DNA of 21,407 nt from JBMTVN01 sp046047235 (GCA_046047235.1 JBJOII010000079.1:1-21407); one strand, 5' to 3'; shown: positions 1 to 8,383, counted from the stretch's first letter. Translations and numbers: made by a program. Notes: generated by a model from the sequence alone, not told the origin.

Positions 1-435
1 GGACGCCTTCCCTTAAACCGCATGAATAATCCTCACATGAATAAACCCACCCCTTGCACCAACTTCTGCCATTCATGTAAGGCTGCGTTCACGCGGATAC
101 CCAAATGAACCGCGGACGCCTTCCCTTCAACCGCATGAATAATCCTCACATGAATAAACCCATCCCTTGCACCAACTTCTGCCATTCATGTATGGCTGCG
201 TTCATGCGGATATCCCTACGAACCGCGATCGCCTTCCCTTCAACCGCATGAATAATCCTCACATGAATAAACCCAACCCATGCACCCATCTCTGCCATTC
301 ATGTATGGCTGCGTTCATGCGGATATCCCCACGAACCGCGGACGCCTTCCCTTCAACCGCATGAATAATCCTCACATGAATAAACCCACCCCTTGCACCA
401 ACTTCTGCCATTCATGTAAGGCTGCGTTCACGCGG
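1..435. repeat. Tandem array of four 113-bp units with internal inverted repeats
   Basis: Four head-to-tail copies with an exact 113-bp period; the unit boundary GCGG recurs at 112, 225 and 338, and the first copy is cut by the window edge. Each unit has a left arm beginning CCGCATGAATAATCC (18-42, 131-155, 244-268, 357-381) and a right arm beginning ATTCATGTA and ending TTCA(T/C)GCGG (71-96, 184-209, 297-322, 410-435). The arms are inverted repeats: 9 outer and 8 inner bases pair, with a mismatched middle and a 28-nt loop. The spacer to the next unit is about 35 nt, so a right arm can also pair with the following left arm. Copies 1 and 4 share an identical stretch of about 80 bp, while 2 and 3 differ mainly in the loop and right arm. 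The short reading frames through it look like by-products of the repeat. It resembles a REP/BIME-type element, but no transposase is present here. Confidence 0.95.
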
Positions 436-488
436 GGCCACGCGGCTCATTGACTTAAGGCCACTCCCTCCTTAGCTTGGGCGTGTCT

Positions 489-1367
489 ATGCAAGGTTTG
501 TTGGATTCTCTGGTGGAACTTATCCGGCGTACTTCCGCCGAGATACCGGACGACGCGCAACAGGCAATTCTCGCCTCTCTCGAAAGGGAGAAAGAGGGAT
601 CCATTGCCGCTTCTGCCCTCAAGATCATTGAGCAGAACATCGAGTTGGCGAAGCGCAAGTCGCAGCCGATCTGTCAGGACACGGGCAGCGTCCTGTTCTA
701 TGTGGACGGCCCCGTCGGCCTCGACCAGATCACTTTCAAGGAAGTCGCCCGCGAAGCAGTCAAGACGGCAACAAAGAAGGGTTACCTGCGGCAAAACTCC
801 GTCGACTCCCTCACCGGCAAAAACGACGGCACCAACCTCGGCCCCGGCGCCCCGTCCATGCACTTTCATCAGCATCGTTCCAATGAAATCCATGTCCGCC
901 TGATGCTGAAAGGTGGCGGCTGCGAGAACGTTGGGGCGCAATACTCCCTGCCCAGTGAGAAGCTCAAAGCCAACCGCGATCTGGACGGCTGTCGCAAAGT
1001 CATCCTGGACGCAGTGCTGCAGGCTCAGGGCAAAGGGTGCGGCCCCGGAGTCCTGGGTGTCTGCATCGGGGGCGACCGCGCAACCGGTTACGAAAACTCC
1101 AAACACCAGCTGCTTCGCCCACTCAATGACCGCAACCCGGAGGAAGAACTCGATAAACTGGAACAGGACGTCCTCGCGACCGCAAACGAACTCGGTATCG
1201 GCCCCATGGGCTTCGGCGGCAAGACCACGCTGCTCGGCGTCAAGATCGGCGCCCTCAACCGCGTCCCCGCATCCTACTTCGTCAGCATCAGCTACATGTG
1301 CTGGGCCTACCGTCGACAAGGCGTCCAACTCAACCCGCAGGGCCAAATCACCGGCTGGCTCTATTAA
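489..1367 (+). CDS. Class I fumarate hydratase (or L-tartrate dehydratase family), alpha subunit
   Basis: This is the iron-sulfur half of a two-subunit class I hydro-lyase, which interconverts fumarate and malate using a [4Fe-4S] cluster in the cytoplasm. The 292-residue protein has the family's cysteine landmarks: ICQDTGSVLF with Cys62, KGGGCENVG with Cys145, and KGCGPGVLGVCIGG with Cys184 and Cys192. Cys62, Cys145 and Cys184 are the likely cluster ligands by family position. The frame stays open upstream to TTG 477 and GTG 483. I chose ATG 489 as the first ATG; no convincing Shine-Dalgarno sequence precedes any of them. The beta subunit follows after 27 bp. The sequence alone does not exclude tartrate dehydratase TtdA or another member of the family; fumarase is preferred because it is the common housekeeping member. 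The gene begins only 53 bp after a repeat array, so that array lies in its leader or promoter region. Confidence 0.93.
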   Translation: MQGLLDSLVELIRRTSAEIPDDAQQAILASLEREKEGSIAASALKIIEQNIELAKRKSQPICQDTGSVLFYVDGPVGLDQITFKEVAREAVKTATKKGYLRQNSVDSLTGKNDGTNLGPGAPSMHFHQHRSNEIHVRLMLKGGGCENVGAQYSLPSEKLKANRDLDGCRKVILDAVLQAQGKGCGPGVLGVCIGGDRATGYENSKHQLLRPLNDRNPEEELDKLEQDVLATANELGIGPMGFGGKTTLLGVKIGALNRVPASYFVSISYMCWAYRRQGVQLNPQGQITGWLY

Positions 1368-1394
1368 CCCAACGGAACTCCTCTTTCCCAAGCC

Positions 1395-1967
1395 ATGATC
1401 CCTCTCGAAACCCCCTTCACCGAAGAAAAAATCCGCACCCTCAAGGTCGGGGACGAAGTCGAAATCACCGGCATCCTCTTCACCGGCCGTGATGCAGTGC
1501 ACAAATACCTCCACGAAGGCGGAGAACTCCCTCCCGAGATCAACCTGAACAACGGAATCATCTACCACTGCGGCCCCGTCGTTCTCAAGGAAGGCGAGGA
1601 ATGGAAGGTCGTCGCAGCCGGCCCCACCACCTCCATCCGTGAGGAACCCTACCAAGGGCAAATCATTCGCGAGCACCAGCTCAGGGGGGTCATAGGTAAA
1701 GGGGGTATGGGCGAACGCACGCTCAATGCCTGTAAAGAAAACGGCTGCGTTTACCTCCACGCCATCGGAGGTGCCGCGCAGGTGCTGGCCGAACGCATCA
1801 CCCGCGTCCGTAACGTCTACCTCCTCGAAAAGTTCGGCTCCCCCGAGGCCATCTGGGAACTCGAGGTCGATCGATTCCCTGCAGTCGTCACCATGGACTC
1901 ACACGGAAATTCCCTGCACCGGGACGTCTTCGCCGCCAGTTCAGCCGAACTCGCCAAACGCGTCTAA
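1395..1967 (+). CDS. Class I fumarate hydratase (or L-tartrate dehydratase family), beta subunit
   Basis: This 190-residue protein is the swivel-domain half of the two-subunit class I fumarase and completes the active site with the alpha chain. It carries the hallmark AAGPTTSIREEPYQG near residues 75-90, the glycine-rich GVIGKGGMGERT near 99-110, and YLHAIGGAAQVLAERI. The length matches stand-alone beta subunits rather than the fused, roughly 550-residue E. coli FumA type. It starts at ATG 1395 with only a weak upstream purine stretch and ends nine bases before the sensor kinase start. That spacing suggests one transcript for the enzyme and the two-component system. As with the alpha subunit, the substrate could be another hydroxy-dicarboxylate. 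Confidence 0.92.
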   Translation: MIPLETPFTEEKIRTLKVGDEVEITGILFTGRDAVHKYLHEGGELPPEINLNNGIIYHCGPVVLKEGEEWKVVAAGPTTSIREEPYQGQIIREHQLRGVIGKGGMGERTLNACKENGCVYLHAIGGAAQVLAERITRVRNVYLLEKFGSPEAIWELEVDRFPAVVTMDSHGNSLHRDVFAASSAELAKRV

Positions 1968-1976
1968 GCAGTCGTC

Positions 1977-3221
1977 ATGGGCAATCTGAACAGCAGCTCC
2001 CTGCTCCTTGCCCTGACCTCCGTTGACCCTTCACCCGCAACGCGGGGACAGCAGTCCGTCCTCACGGATGTCACCTCCCTGCTCTGGTTGCTGATCATCC
2101 CCGTCGGCCTCATCCTGGCCGGCGTCCTCTGGCTCGGCCTCGTCCGACGTGAAACCCAACGCCAATCCACCATCGCCAGCAGACGCAAAGCAGAGCTGGA
2201 CGCCTGGTACCGCGACCTCTTCGACAATGCCCATGATATCCTGCTGACCCTTGATGCCGGGGGCCGCCTTCTCTCGCTAAACAAAGCGGGTACCAAACTC
2301 CTGGGATGGAACGCGGAGGACAACCCGGCCCCCAGCCTGGTCGATTGGATCTCCATAGCCGACCGTGAACGTTTCCAGCACATGTTGCAGGAACTTCGCC
2401 AGGGTGCTGCCATGGCTCACGGCGAAATCACCCTTGTGCCCACACCCGACTCCTCCACGGTCTGGCGCGTCAATCTCCGCCAACAACATCTCCCGGGTAA
2501 GGACGCTGAAATACGTGGTGTCGCCTGGGACGTCACGGCCCAGCGCCGGGCCCAGGAAGCCCTCCGCGAAAGTGAACACCGGCTCCGTCACAGCCTCGAA
2601 GAACGCATCCGGATCGGACGCGACCTCCACGACGGCATCATCCAGAGCATCTACGCCGTAGGGCTTTCACTTGGCCAGTGCCGGCGTCTCATCACCACCA
2701 ATGCAGACACTGCCCAACAGCGCCTGGATGAAACCATCCGCGACCTCAACGGCATCATTCGCGAGGTCCGCAGCTTCATCGAGGGCCTCGAGCCCGAGGC
2801 ACTCAAGGGCCGTGAGTTTCAGACCGCCATCGAGACCGCCGCCGGCCAGCTCGGCGTGGCAGACCGCGCAGAGTGGTCGCTGAATGTAGACATCGACGCC
2901 GCCAACGCCCTCTCCGCTGCCCAGGCCGCCGGCCTGCTCCAGATCACCCGCGAATCCCTCAGCAATGCCTTGCGCCACAGCAACGCTACCCAGATCGCCA
3001 CACGCCTCTCCCTGCCCTCACCCAATACCATCCTGCTTGAAATCACCGACGACGGACGTGGCTTCGATCCCGCATCACCTCCGCGTCAGGGGCTCGGTCT
3101 CCGCAACCTCCAGGAGCGCGCCCAGCAACTCGGCGGCAGGTTCACACTCATCTCCGCGCCCGGACAGGGCACCACCATCCAGATTCACCTCAACCCCAAC
3201 CCCCAAGATGGACCTTCCTGA
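1977..3221 (+). CDS. NarL/DegS-type sensor histidine kinase with PAS domain
   Basis: This 414-residue protein has one clear membrane helix at about residues 34-53 after a short N-terminal tail. A PAS-like sensory domain follows at about 75-190 (DNAHDILLTLDAGG, then GVAWDVTAQRRAQEAL), then a HisKA_3 dimerisation domain with phospho-acceptor His218 in GRDLHDGIIQSIYAVG. The C-terminal ATPase domain has an N box at Asn330 (ESLSNALRHS), a G1 box DDGRGFD at 358-364 and GLGLRNLQERA near 372-382. It should autophosphorylate and pass the phosphate to the regulator whose start overlaps its last codons. With almost no periplasmic domain, the signal is probably sensed in the cytoplasm or membrane through the PAS domain; its ligand is unknown. 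ATG 1977 lies nine bases after the fumarase beta stop and lacks a Shine-Dalgarno sequence. Confidence 0.93.
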   Translation: MGNLNSSSLLLALTSVDPSPATRGQQSVLTDVTSLLWLLIIPVGLILAGVLWLGLVRRETQRQSTIASRRKAELDAWYRDLFDNAHDILLTLDAGGRLLSLNKAGTKLLGWNAEDNPAPSLVDWISIADRERFQHMLQELRQGAAMAHGEITLVPTPDSSTVWRVNLRQQHLPGKDAEIRGVAWDVTAQRRAQEALRESEHRLRHSLEERIRIGRDLHDGIIQSIYAVGLSLGQCRRLITTNADTAQQRLDETIRDLNGIIREVRSFIEGLEPEALKGREFQTAIETAAGQLGVADRAEWSLNVDIDAANALSAAQAAGLLQITRESLSNALRHSNATQIATRLSLPSPNTILLEITDDGRGFDPASPPRQGLGLRNLQERAQQLGGRFTLISAPGQGTTIQIHLNPNPQDGPS

Positions 3222-3867
3222 AAACTGCATCATCCGTATCCTCATCGTCGATGACCACCGTGTCGTCCGCTCCGGACTACGCGCCCTCCTCGAACATCAC
3301 TCCGGCATCGAAGTCGTCGGTGAAGCCGGCACAGTCAGCGAGGCCATCCAGCAAACCCTCTCCCTCCGCCCTAACCTCGTGCTCATGGATGTCCGGCTTC
3401 CGGACGGACGCGGCTATGAAGCCTGCCGGCAAATCCGCCATGAGGCACCGGATACGCGGGTCCTATTCCTGACATCAGTCGCGGATGAGGAACTCGTCAT
3501 CGAGTCGCTGGATGCCGGGGCTGACGGCTACCTGCTTAAGGAGATCGATGAAGACGCGCTCGTCCGCGGAATTCGTGACGTGGCGGCGGGACGATCCATT
3601 CTGGATCCAGCGGTCACCCGTCAGGTTCTCGGCCGTACCCGCAGCGGCAGCCCCGCCACCGGACGCGAAAAACTGCAGACCCTGTCCCCCCAGGAAAAAC
3701 GCGTGCTGGCCCTCGTCGCCGAAGGCAAAACCAACAAGGAAATCGCCCTCGACCTCGGCCTGAGCGACAAGACGGTGAAGAACTACTTCAGCAACCTGCT
3801 GGACAAATTGCAGCTCAGCCGCCGCTCCCAAGCCGCCGCCTTCTACGTCCAATACGGACCAAAATAA
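3208..3867 (+). CDS. NarL/FixJ-family response regulator (receiver plus LuxR-type HTH)
   Basis: This 219-residue DNA-binding response regulator is the evident partner of the kinase just upstream. The receiver domain has the acidic pair Asp15/Asp16 (ILIVDDHRVV), phospho-acceptor Asp61 (LVLMDVRLPDG), Thr89 and Lys111 (GYLLKEID). The C-terminal LuxR-type helix-turn-helix runs from LSPQEKRVLALVAEGKTNKE to SDKTVKNYFSNLLDKL. The frame is open far upstream inside the kinase gene, but ATG 3208 places the receiver at its normal N-terminus and gives a 14-bp overlap with the kinase, typical of translational coupling. Its targets are not evident. Autoregulation of the fumarase operon is plausible from linkage only. 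A long perfect palindrome begins 32 bp after the stop. Confidence 0.94.
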   Translation: MDLPENCIIRILIVDDHRVVRSGLRALLEHHSGIEVVGEAGTVSEAIQQTLSLRPNLVLMDVRLPDGRGYEACRQIRHEAPDTRVLFLTSVADEELVIESLDAGADGYLLKEIDEDALVRGIRDVAAGRSILDPAVTRQVLGRTRSGSPATGREKLQTLSPQEKRVLALVAEGKTNKEIALDLGLSDKTVKNYFSNLLDKLQLSRRSQAAAFYVQYGPK

Positions 3868-3899
3868 ACCTGGGATCCTCCCAACCACCGACTGATCCA

Positions 3900-3937
3900 G
3901 TACGGATTATTGGGACACGTGTCCCAATAATCCGTAC
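3900..3937. repeat. Perfect 38-bp palindrome between convergent operons
   Basis: The two 19-nt halves are exact reverse complements about the centre 3918/3919; the core reads GGGACACGTGTCCC. It lies between the response regulator (stop at 3867) and the RND pump (stop at 4058, opposite strand). As RNA it would fold into a hairpin of about 17 bp with a tiny loop on either strand, so a bidirectional terminator is the simplest role. No T-tract follows on either strand, however, so a canonical Rho-independent terminator is not supported. A symmetric protein-binding site or a cruciform is possible. The rest of 3868-4057 shows nothing else recognisable. Confidence 0.9.
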
Positions 3938-4057
3938 GGTCACTTGCTTCAGATTCATTTGGACTGCGGCGAGAAGCCTGGTTCAGGACCTGGCTGAAGT
4001 GAGAACAACTTCTGCCGCTCCGTCGTTCAAGAGCGATGGTGAGCCACCCTGCCTCGA

Positions 4058-7000
4058 CTATTCGGTCGTCGACCCGGACGCTGCCTCTGCAGCCGGGGCG
4101 GCCTGCTTTTTCCGGCGCGGTGCGATCAGGATGTAAACCACAGGAACGATCAGCAGGGTGAGGAAGGTGGATGTCACCATACCACTGACCACTGCTACAC
4201 CCAGCGGCCTCCGGCTCCCTGCCGCTTCGCCCAGGCCCAAAGCCACGGGCAGGATGCCCATGATGGTTGCGAAGGCAGTCATGAGGATGGGTCGCAACCG
4301 GATCCGGCCGGCCTCCAGCATGGCTTCGGTTGCCGACAACCCTTTGGCCATCCGCTGGTTGGCAAATTCAACCAGCAGAATGGAGTTCTTGGTGACCAGT
4401 CCGAGCAGGAGCACGATGCCGATCAAGCTGTAGACGTTGAGGGTCATGGCCGGGACCTCCGGGAGGTTGGCGGAAAGCCAGGCCAGCGGACCCGGCAGTT
4501 GATCCAGTGGCACATAGGATTTGATGATCGCTATGTTGTTCACCATCCCCAGCGACCACAGGCCAACCAACGCACCAAACAACGCCAGCGGCAGGGCCAG
4601 CATGATCACGAAAGGATGGCGCATGCTCTCGAACTGCGCGGCCAAAACCATGTAGACCACCAGCACCGCCAACAGCATCACGCGCAATCCCTCAGCTGAT
4701 CCCTCCTTGATTTCGTCCGCTTCGCCCGACCACCGGTAGCTGACTCCCGGAGGTAATATCTTCTCTAGGATCGCCTCAGTTTTCTCCACCGCCATACCGA
4801 GCGATACACCCTGGACCTGCGATGCAATGGTGACCGCCCGCTGCCGACCGAACCGGTTTATCGCGTTCGGGGAACCGTGCTGTTCCGTCAGCAAAAGACT
4901 GTTCAAGGGCACCAGCTCTCCACCTTTCGCCCGCACGTAGATGTCGTCCAGGCTCAACGGCACGAGGCGGTCTTTCCGGTCCAGCTGGCCGATCACCTTG
5001 TATTCCTTCCCGCCGCGATTGTAGCGGGCCACATCCAAGCCGCCCCAGAACAACTGCAGGGCCTCCGAGGCTTCACGCACACTGACTCCCAGGTTCGCTG
5101 CCAGGTCACGATCGAGCCGAACCGCCAGCTGGGGTTGCTGGAAGTTCAGGTTCAGACGCGGCTGTGCAACAAATCTCGCAGCCGTCAGCTCCAGTCGCAC
5201 CCGGTCCGCCACCCGCTCCAGTTCCTCCAGGTCCGGACCCTGCAACACCAGCTGAAACTGCTCACCCAGGTCGGTTGCCTTGGGCAGAATGACAATGCCC
5301 TGTGCTCCTTTGATTTCCTCCAGCAAGCGCATGAACATCGACCCCCGCCCACCCGGCCGGGCCAGCTCCAGAGCAGAGCGACCCATGCCATCCTTCAGCT
5401 TCACGAACATGATTCCGAAGTCCGATTCACCCGGGGCTCCGCGTGCCAGCGCTACTGCCGAGAAGTAGCTCTCCGTCTCCGGATACTCCGCAACGATCCG
5501 CTCGGCCTGCCGCACAAACCGGTCGGTGTAGTCCGAGGTCGCACCCTCCGGTGCAAACATGATCATAAAGACATAACCCTTGTCTTCATCCGGCAGAAAC
5601 TCGCGTGGCACCACACGCAGCAAACCCACCGTCACCAGTAACGTGGCCAACCCGGTCACGACCACGGTCAGCTTGTGGCGGATCGACCACCTCAACACCC
5701 GTTCATAAGACCGCTCCCAACTGCTAAAGAACGCCTCGAGCCACGTGTAAATCCGACCATGCTTCTCCGGCTCGTGTCGCAAAACCCGCGCGCACAGCGT
5801 CGGCGTCAGCGTCAATGCCACAAAGGCCGAGATTACCACGGAACCAGCCGTCGCCACCGCAAACTCCCGGAACAACACACCCGTCGTTCCGGACTGAAAG
5901 GCAATCGGCAAAAAGACCGCCACCAGAGTGATCGTGATGGCGACCACCGCAGTCGTTATCTCCCGCACTCCACGCAGCGCCGCTTCCATCGGCGTCATCC
6001 CGTCTTCGATATGACGGAAGATATTCTCCAGCACCACGATTGCATCGTCCACCACAACACCTACCGCCAGCACCATGGCCAGCAGGGTCAGGATGTTGAT
6101 GCTGTAGCCGCACAGGTTCAGGATCAGGAAGGTCCCCACCAACGAGACCGGCACGGCCACCAATGGAATCAGGGTGGCCCGGAAGTTCCGCAGAAACGCG
6201 AGCATGATCAGCAGCACCAGCGCGAAGGCGATAAAGATGGTCTCCTTCACTTCCAGAATGGAACGACGCACGTAGACGGAGGAGTCGTACGCCAGCTGCA
6301 CCCGAATGTCAGGAGGCAGACCCGGTTGGATTCGTTCCAGCTCCGCCTTCACCAAATCCGCCACCTCCACGGTGTTTGCTTCGGACTGTTTCACGATCCC
6401 CAGCCCCACCGCCGGTCTGCCATTGAAGCGCGCAACCGTCTGCTCGACTTCCACACCCAGCTCAACGTGCGCCAGCTCGCGCAGCCGCACTGGTGCACCG
6501 TTCCGGTACGCGATGATCAAATTCTCGAACTCCTCGGGATTCCCCAGCTTGCCCAGGGTGCGCACACTCATCTCCCGGTCCTCGTTCTCCAGCCGGCCCG
6601 ACGGCAGCTCGATGCTGTTTTCTCCGAACGCCCGCAGCAGATCCGCCGCAGTGATCTGGCGCGCCGCCATCTGGGTCGCATCCAGTCGCACCCGAATGGC
6701 CTGACGTTTCTCGCCGCCGAGGTTCACCCCGCCGACACCCGGTATGGTTTGCAGCCGATCCTTGAACTGGCGCTCGGCAAGATCCGTCAGCTGCAGTGTC
6801 GAGCGCTTGTCGCTACTCAGGGCGATCCACATCACCTCCTGTGCGTTGGCATCCTGCTTGGCCACAATCGGCTCTTCAATATCCTCCGGCATCAAGGCCC
6901 GCGCCCGGGCAATCCGATCCCGCACATCCTGCGCCGCTACATCCACATCGCGGTCCAGATTGAATCGCACGGTAATCAGGCTCACTTCCTCGCGCGAAAT

Positions 7001-7246
7001 CGACGTCAGGGTTTTGATCCCCGGGATGGTGTTGATCTCCTGCTCCAGACGTTCGGTCACCTCAGCCTCCATCACCTCGGCACCCGCCCCGCGATATACC
7101 GTCGTGATGGCCACTACGGGCGGATCCACATCGGGCAACTCCCGCACGGGCAACCGCATGTAGCCGACCACTCCGAACAGCACGATCAGAAGGTTCAACA
7201 TGACCGCGAAGATCGGCCTTCGAATGCAAATCTCTGGCAAAGACAT
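4058..7246 (-). CDS. RND multidrug efflux pump, HAE1/AcrB family inner-membrane transporter
   Basis: This 1062-residue proton-driven trimeric pump extrudes drugs or other hydrophobic compounds through the membrane fusion protein and outer-membrane channel encoded upstream. It starts in the family manner (SLPEICIRRPIFAVMLNLL), with TM1 at about 10-28. TM4 holds the proton-relay pair Asp400/Asp401 in VGVVVDDAIVVLEN. The second half has DEDKGYVF at 553-560, GPLAWL at 919-924 and KNSILLVEFANQR at 953-965. Compared with AcrB, there are about 32 extra residues at roughly 901-935, between the helix ending GALVGLWSLG and the LNVYSLIGIVLLLGL helix. ATG 7246 is chosen because GGAG at 7255-7258 lies 8 nt upstream; the frame continues to a TTG at 7267. 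The gene follows the fusion protein after 54 bp. The substrate cannot be told from sequence. Confidence 0.96.
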   Translation of the reverse strand: MSLPEICIRRPIFAVMLNLLIVLFGVVGYMRLPVRELPDVDPPVVAITTVYRGAGAEVMEAEVTERLEQEINTIPGIKTLTSISREEVSLITVRFNLDRDVDVAAQDVRDRIARARALMPEDIEEPIVAKQDANAQEVMWIALSSDKRSTLQLTDLAERQFKDRLQTIPGVGGVNLGGEKRQAIRVRLDATQMAARQITAADLLRAFGENSIELPSGRLENEDREMSVRTLGKLGNPEEFENLIIAYRNGAPVRLRELAHVELGVEVEQTVARFNGRPAVGLGIVKQSEANTVEVADLVKAELERIQPGLPPDIRVQLAYDSSVYVRRSILEVKETIFIAFALVLLIMLAFLRNFRATLIPLVAVPVSLVGTFLILNLCGYSINILTLLAMVLAVGVVVDDAIVVLENIFRHIEDGMTPMEAALRGVREITTAVVAITITLVAVFLPIAFQSGTTGVLFREFAVATAGSVVISAFVALTLTPTLCARVLRHEPEKHGRIYTWLEAFFSSWERSYERVLRWSIRHKLTVVVTGLATLLVTVGLLRVVPREFLPDEDKGYVFMIMFAPEGATSDYTDRFVRQAERIVAEYPETESYFSAVALARGAPGESDFGIMFVKLKDGMGRSALELARPGGRGSMFMRLLEEIKGAQGIVILPKATDLGEQFQLVLQGPDLEELERVADRVRLELTAARFVAQPRLNLNFQQPQLAVRLDRDLAANLGVSVREASEALQLFWGGLDVARYNRGGKEYKVIGQLDRKDRLVPLSLDDIYVRAKGGELVPLNSLLLTEQHGSPNAINRFGRQRAVTIASQVQGVSLGMAVEKTEAILEKILPPGVSYRWSGEADEIKEGSAEGLRVMLLAVLVVYMVLAAQFESMRHPFVIMLALPLALFGALVGLWSLGMVNNIAIIKSYVPLDQLPGPLAWLSANLPEVPAMTLNVYSLIGIVLLLGLVTKNSILLVEFANQRMAKGLSATEAMLEAGRIRLRPILMTAFATIMGILPVALGLGEAAGSRRPLGVAVVSGMVTSTFLTLLIVPVVYILIAPRRKKQAAPAAEAASGSTTE

Positions 7247-7254
7247 ACCCTTAA

Positions 7255-7258
7255 CTCC
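7255..7258 (-). promoter_or_regulatory. Shine-Dalgarno site for the RND pump gene
   Basis: On the minus strand GGAG sits 8 nt before ATG 7246. It selects that start over the in-frame TTG at 7267, which would itself contain this site within its codons. Confidence 0.7.
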
Positions 7259-7300
7259 GGAATCCAAACGCGTTGCAGTTCATCTCTACGGACCCACCCT

Positions 7301-8377
7301 TCAAGGCTGCGTCTCCTCCCCCGCAGTGCCAGCCCCGGTGTCCTCTCCCTTGACCAGCATCCCTTCCACCAGCTTCTGCGTGCCGCTCATGACCAGTCGT
7401 TCATCGCCACTCAAGCCCCCCGCCACCTCTACTTTGCCGGGCATCCGTACCCCGACCTCCACGGGCACCAGCGCAACCCGGTTCTCCTTCACGCTGTAGA
7501 CGGAAAAGCCCTGCATCGAGGGCACCAGTGCGCCTTCAGGAATCACCAGCGCCTGCTCGCGCTCGAGCATCACGATTTCTACCCGCGCGAACATTCCTGG
7601 CCGCAAGAGCCCTTCCTCGTTCTGCACCCGCAACCGCACCTCAGCCGTCCGTGTCGATTCGTCCACCACGGGACTGATCAAGTCCACCACACCTTCAAAC
7701 CAACGGTCGGGGTAGGTGTTCACCCGGATCCGTCCGTGTTGCCCCGTCCGCACCAGTGCCAGGCTGCGCTCCGGGACGCCGCACCGGACTTTTATCTGGT
7801 GGCTGTCCACCAGCGTCCCCAGCAAAGCCCCCGCATTGACATACTGCCCCGGGCTCACCAGCCTGGGTCCCGTCACCCCGGCAAACGGCGCCACCACTTT
7901 TCGGTCCGCCAAATCCTCTTCCCGCACCTGAAGGGCGGCAGACTTCACTTCCATCTCGCTGGACAACCGATCCAGTTCCTGTTGCGAGATCGCCCGCGTA
8001 CCCGCCAGGGTCTTCGCGCGCTCGTAATTCGACCGCGCCAGCTCCAGCTCGGCCCTCGCTTGCGCCGCTGCTGCGGCCTCTTTGCTGGCATCCAACTCAA
8101 ACAGGGACTGGCCCACCGACACAGCTTCGCCCTCTTCAAAGCCCACGCGGACCACCACCCCGGGGGCCTCCGGTCTCAAGTCCACCCGCTCGTTCGCTTC
8201 CAAACTCCCCACCGCAGTCAGCAAGTCCTCCACCGGCATCCGTTGAGGGGTCCCCAATACGACCTCTACGGGCGTTTCGGGGGGTTGGCCGCCTGCACCG
8301 CCCTGACTGCACCCCGCCACCAGCATCCAGACGCCGGCACTCAAACCCGCCAATACAATACGATCCATCTTGCTCAT
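7301..8377 (-). CDS. RND efflux periplasmic adaptor (membrane fusion protein), lipoprotein
   Basis: This 358-residue adaptor links the inner-membrane pump to the outer-membrane channel. The N-terminus is a lipoprotein signal with lipobox LVAGC (Cys23). It is followed by a barrel-sandwich/lipoyl half-motif (PEAPGVVVRVGFEEGEAVS), an alanine- and glutamate-rich hairpin near residues 97-150 (SKEAAAAAQARAELELARSN), the second lipoyl half (VVAPFAGVTGPRLVSPGQYV), and beta-barrel and membrane-proximal domains (RPGMFARVEIV, ALVIPEGALVPS). ATG 8377 is supported by GGAGG six bases upstream; a longer in-frame start at 8416 would overlap the upstream gene and lacks such a site. It lies 22 bp after the outer-membrane factor gene. 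Confidence 0.94.
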   Translation of the reverse strand: MSKMDRIVLAGLSAGVWMLVAGCSQGGAGGQPPETPVEVVLGTPQRMPVEDLLTAVGSLEANERVDLRPEAPGVVVRVGFEEGEAVSVGQSLFELDASKEAAAAAQARAELELARSNYERAKTLAGTRAISQQELDRLSSEMEVKSAALQVREEDLADRKVVAPFAGVTGPRLVSPGQYVNAGALLGTLVDSHQIKVRCGVPERSLALVRTGQHGRIRVNTYPDRWFEGVVDLISPVVDESTRTAEVRLRVQNEEGLLRPGMFARVEIVMLEREQALVIPEGALVPSMQGFSVYSVKENRVALVPVEVGVRMPGKVEVAGGLSGDERLVMSGTQKLVEGMLVKGEDTGAGTAGEETQP

Positions 8378-8383
8378 CTCTTT

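Noticed and set aside
167..364. Open frame of 65 codons in the repeat array, and similar frames at 17728-18160 and 18058-18669
   Set aside because: They translate the 113-bp repeat and give repeated peptides such as FMYGCVHAD and CMAAFMRI; these are by-products of the repeat with no ribosome-binding site or family resemblance.
1..435. Possible CRISPR array from regularly spaced repeats
   Set aside because: The sequences between the arms are themselves conserved from copy to copy, the whole unit is repeated at 113 bp, the arms alternate in orientation, and no cas gene is present.
447..1760. 437-codon open frame on the minus strand
   Set aside because: It lies antisense to the two fumarase genes, whose protein motifs are unmistakable; high GC keeps the opposite frame open.
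2965..3207. N-terminal extension of the response regulator inside the kinase gene
   Set aside because: The receiver domain is complete from ATG 3208, and the extension translates kinase DNA in another frame into low-complexity sequence.
3900..3937. Standard intrinsic terminator
   Set aside because: The hairpin is strong but no T-run follows on either strand, so it is reported as a palindrome of uncertain role.
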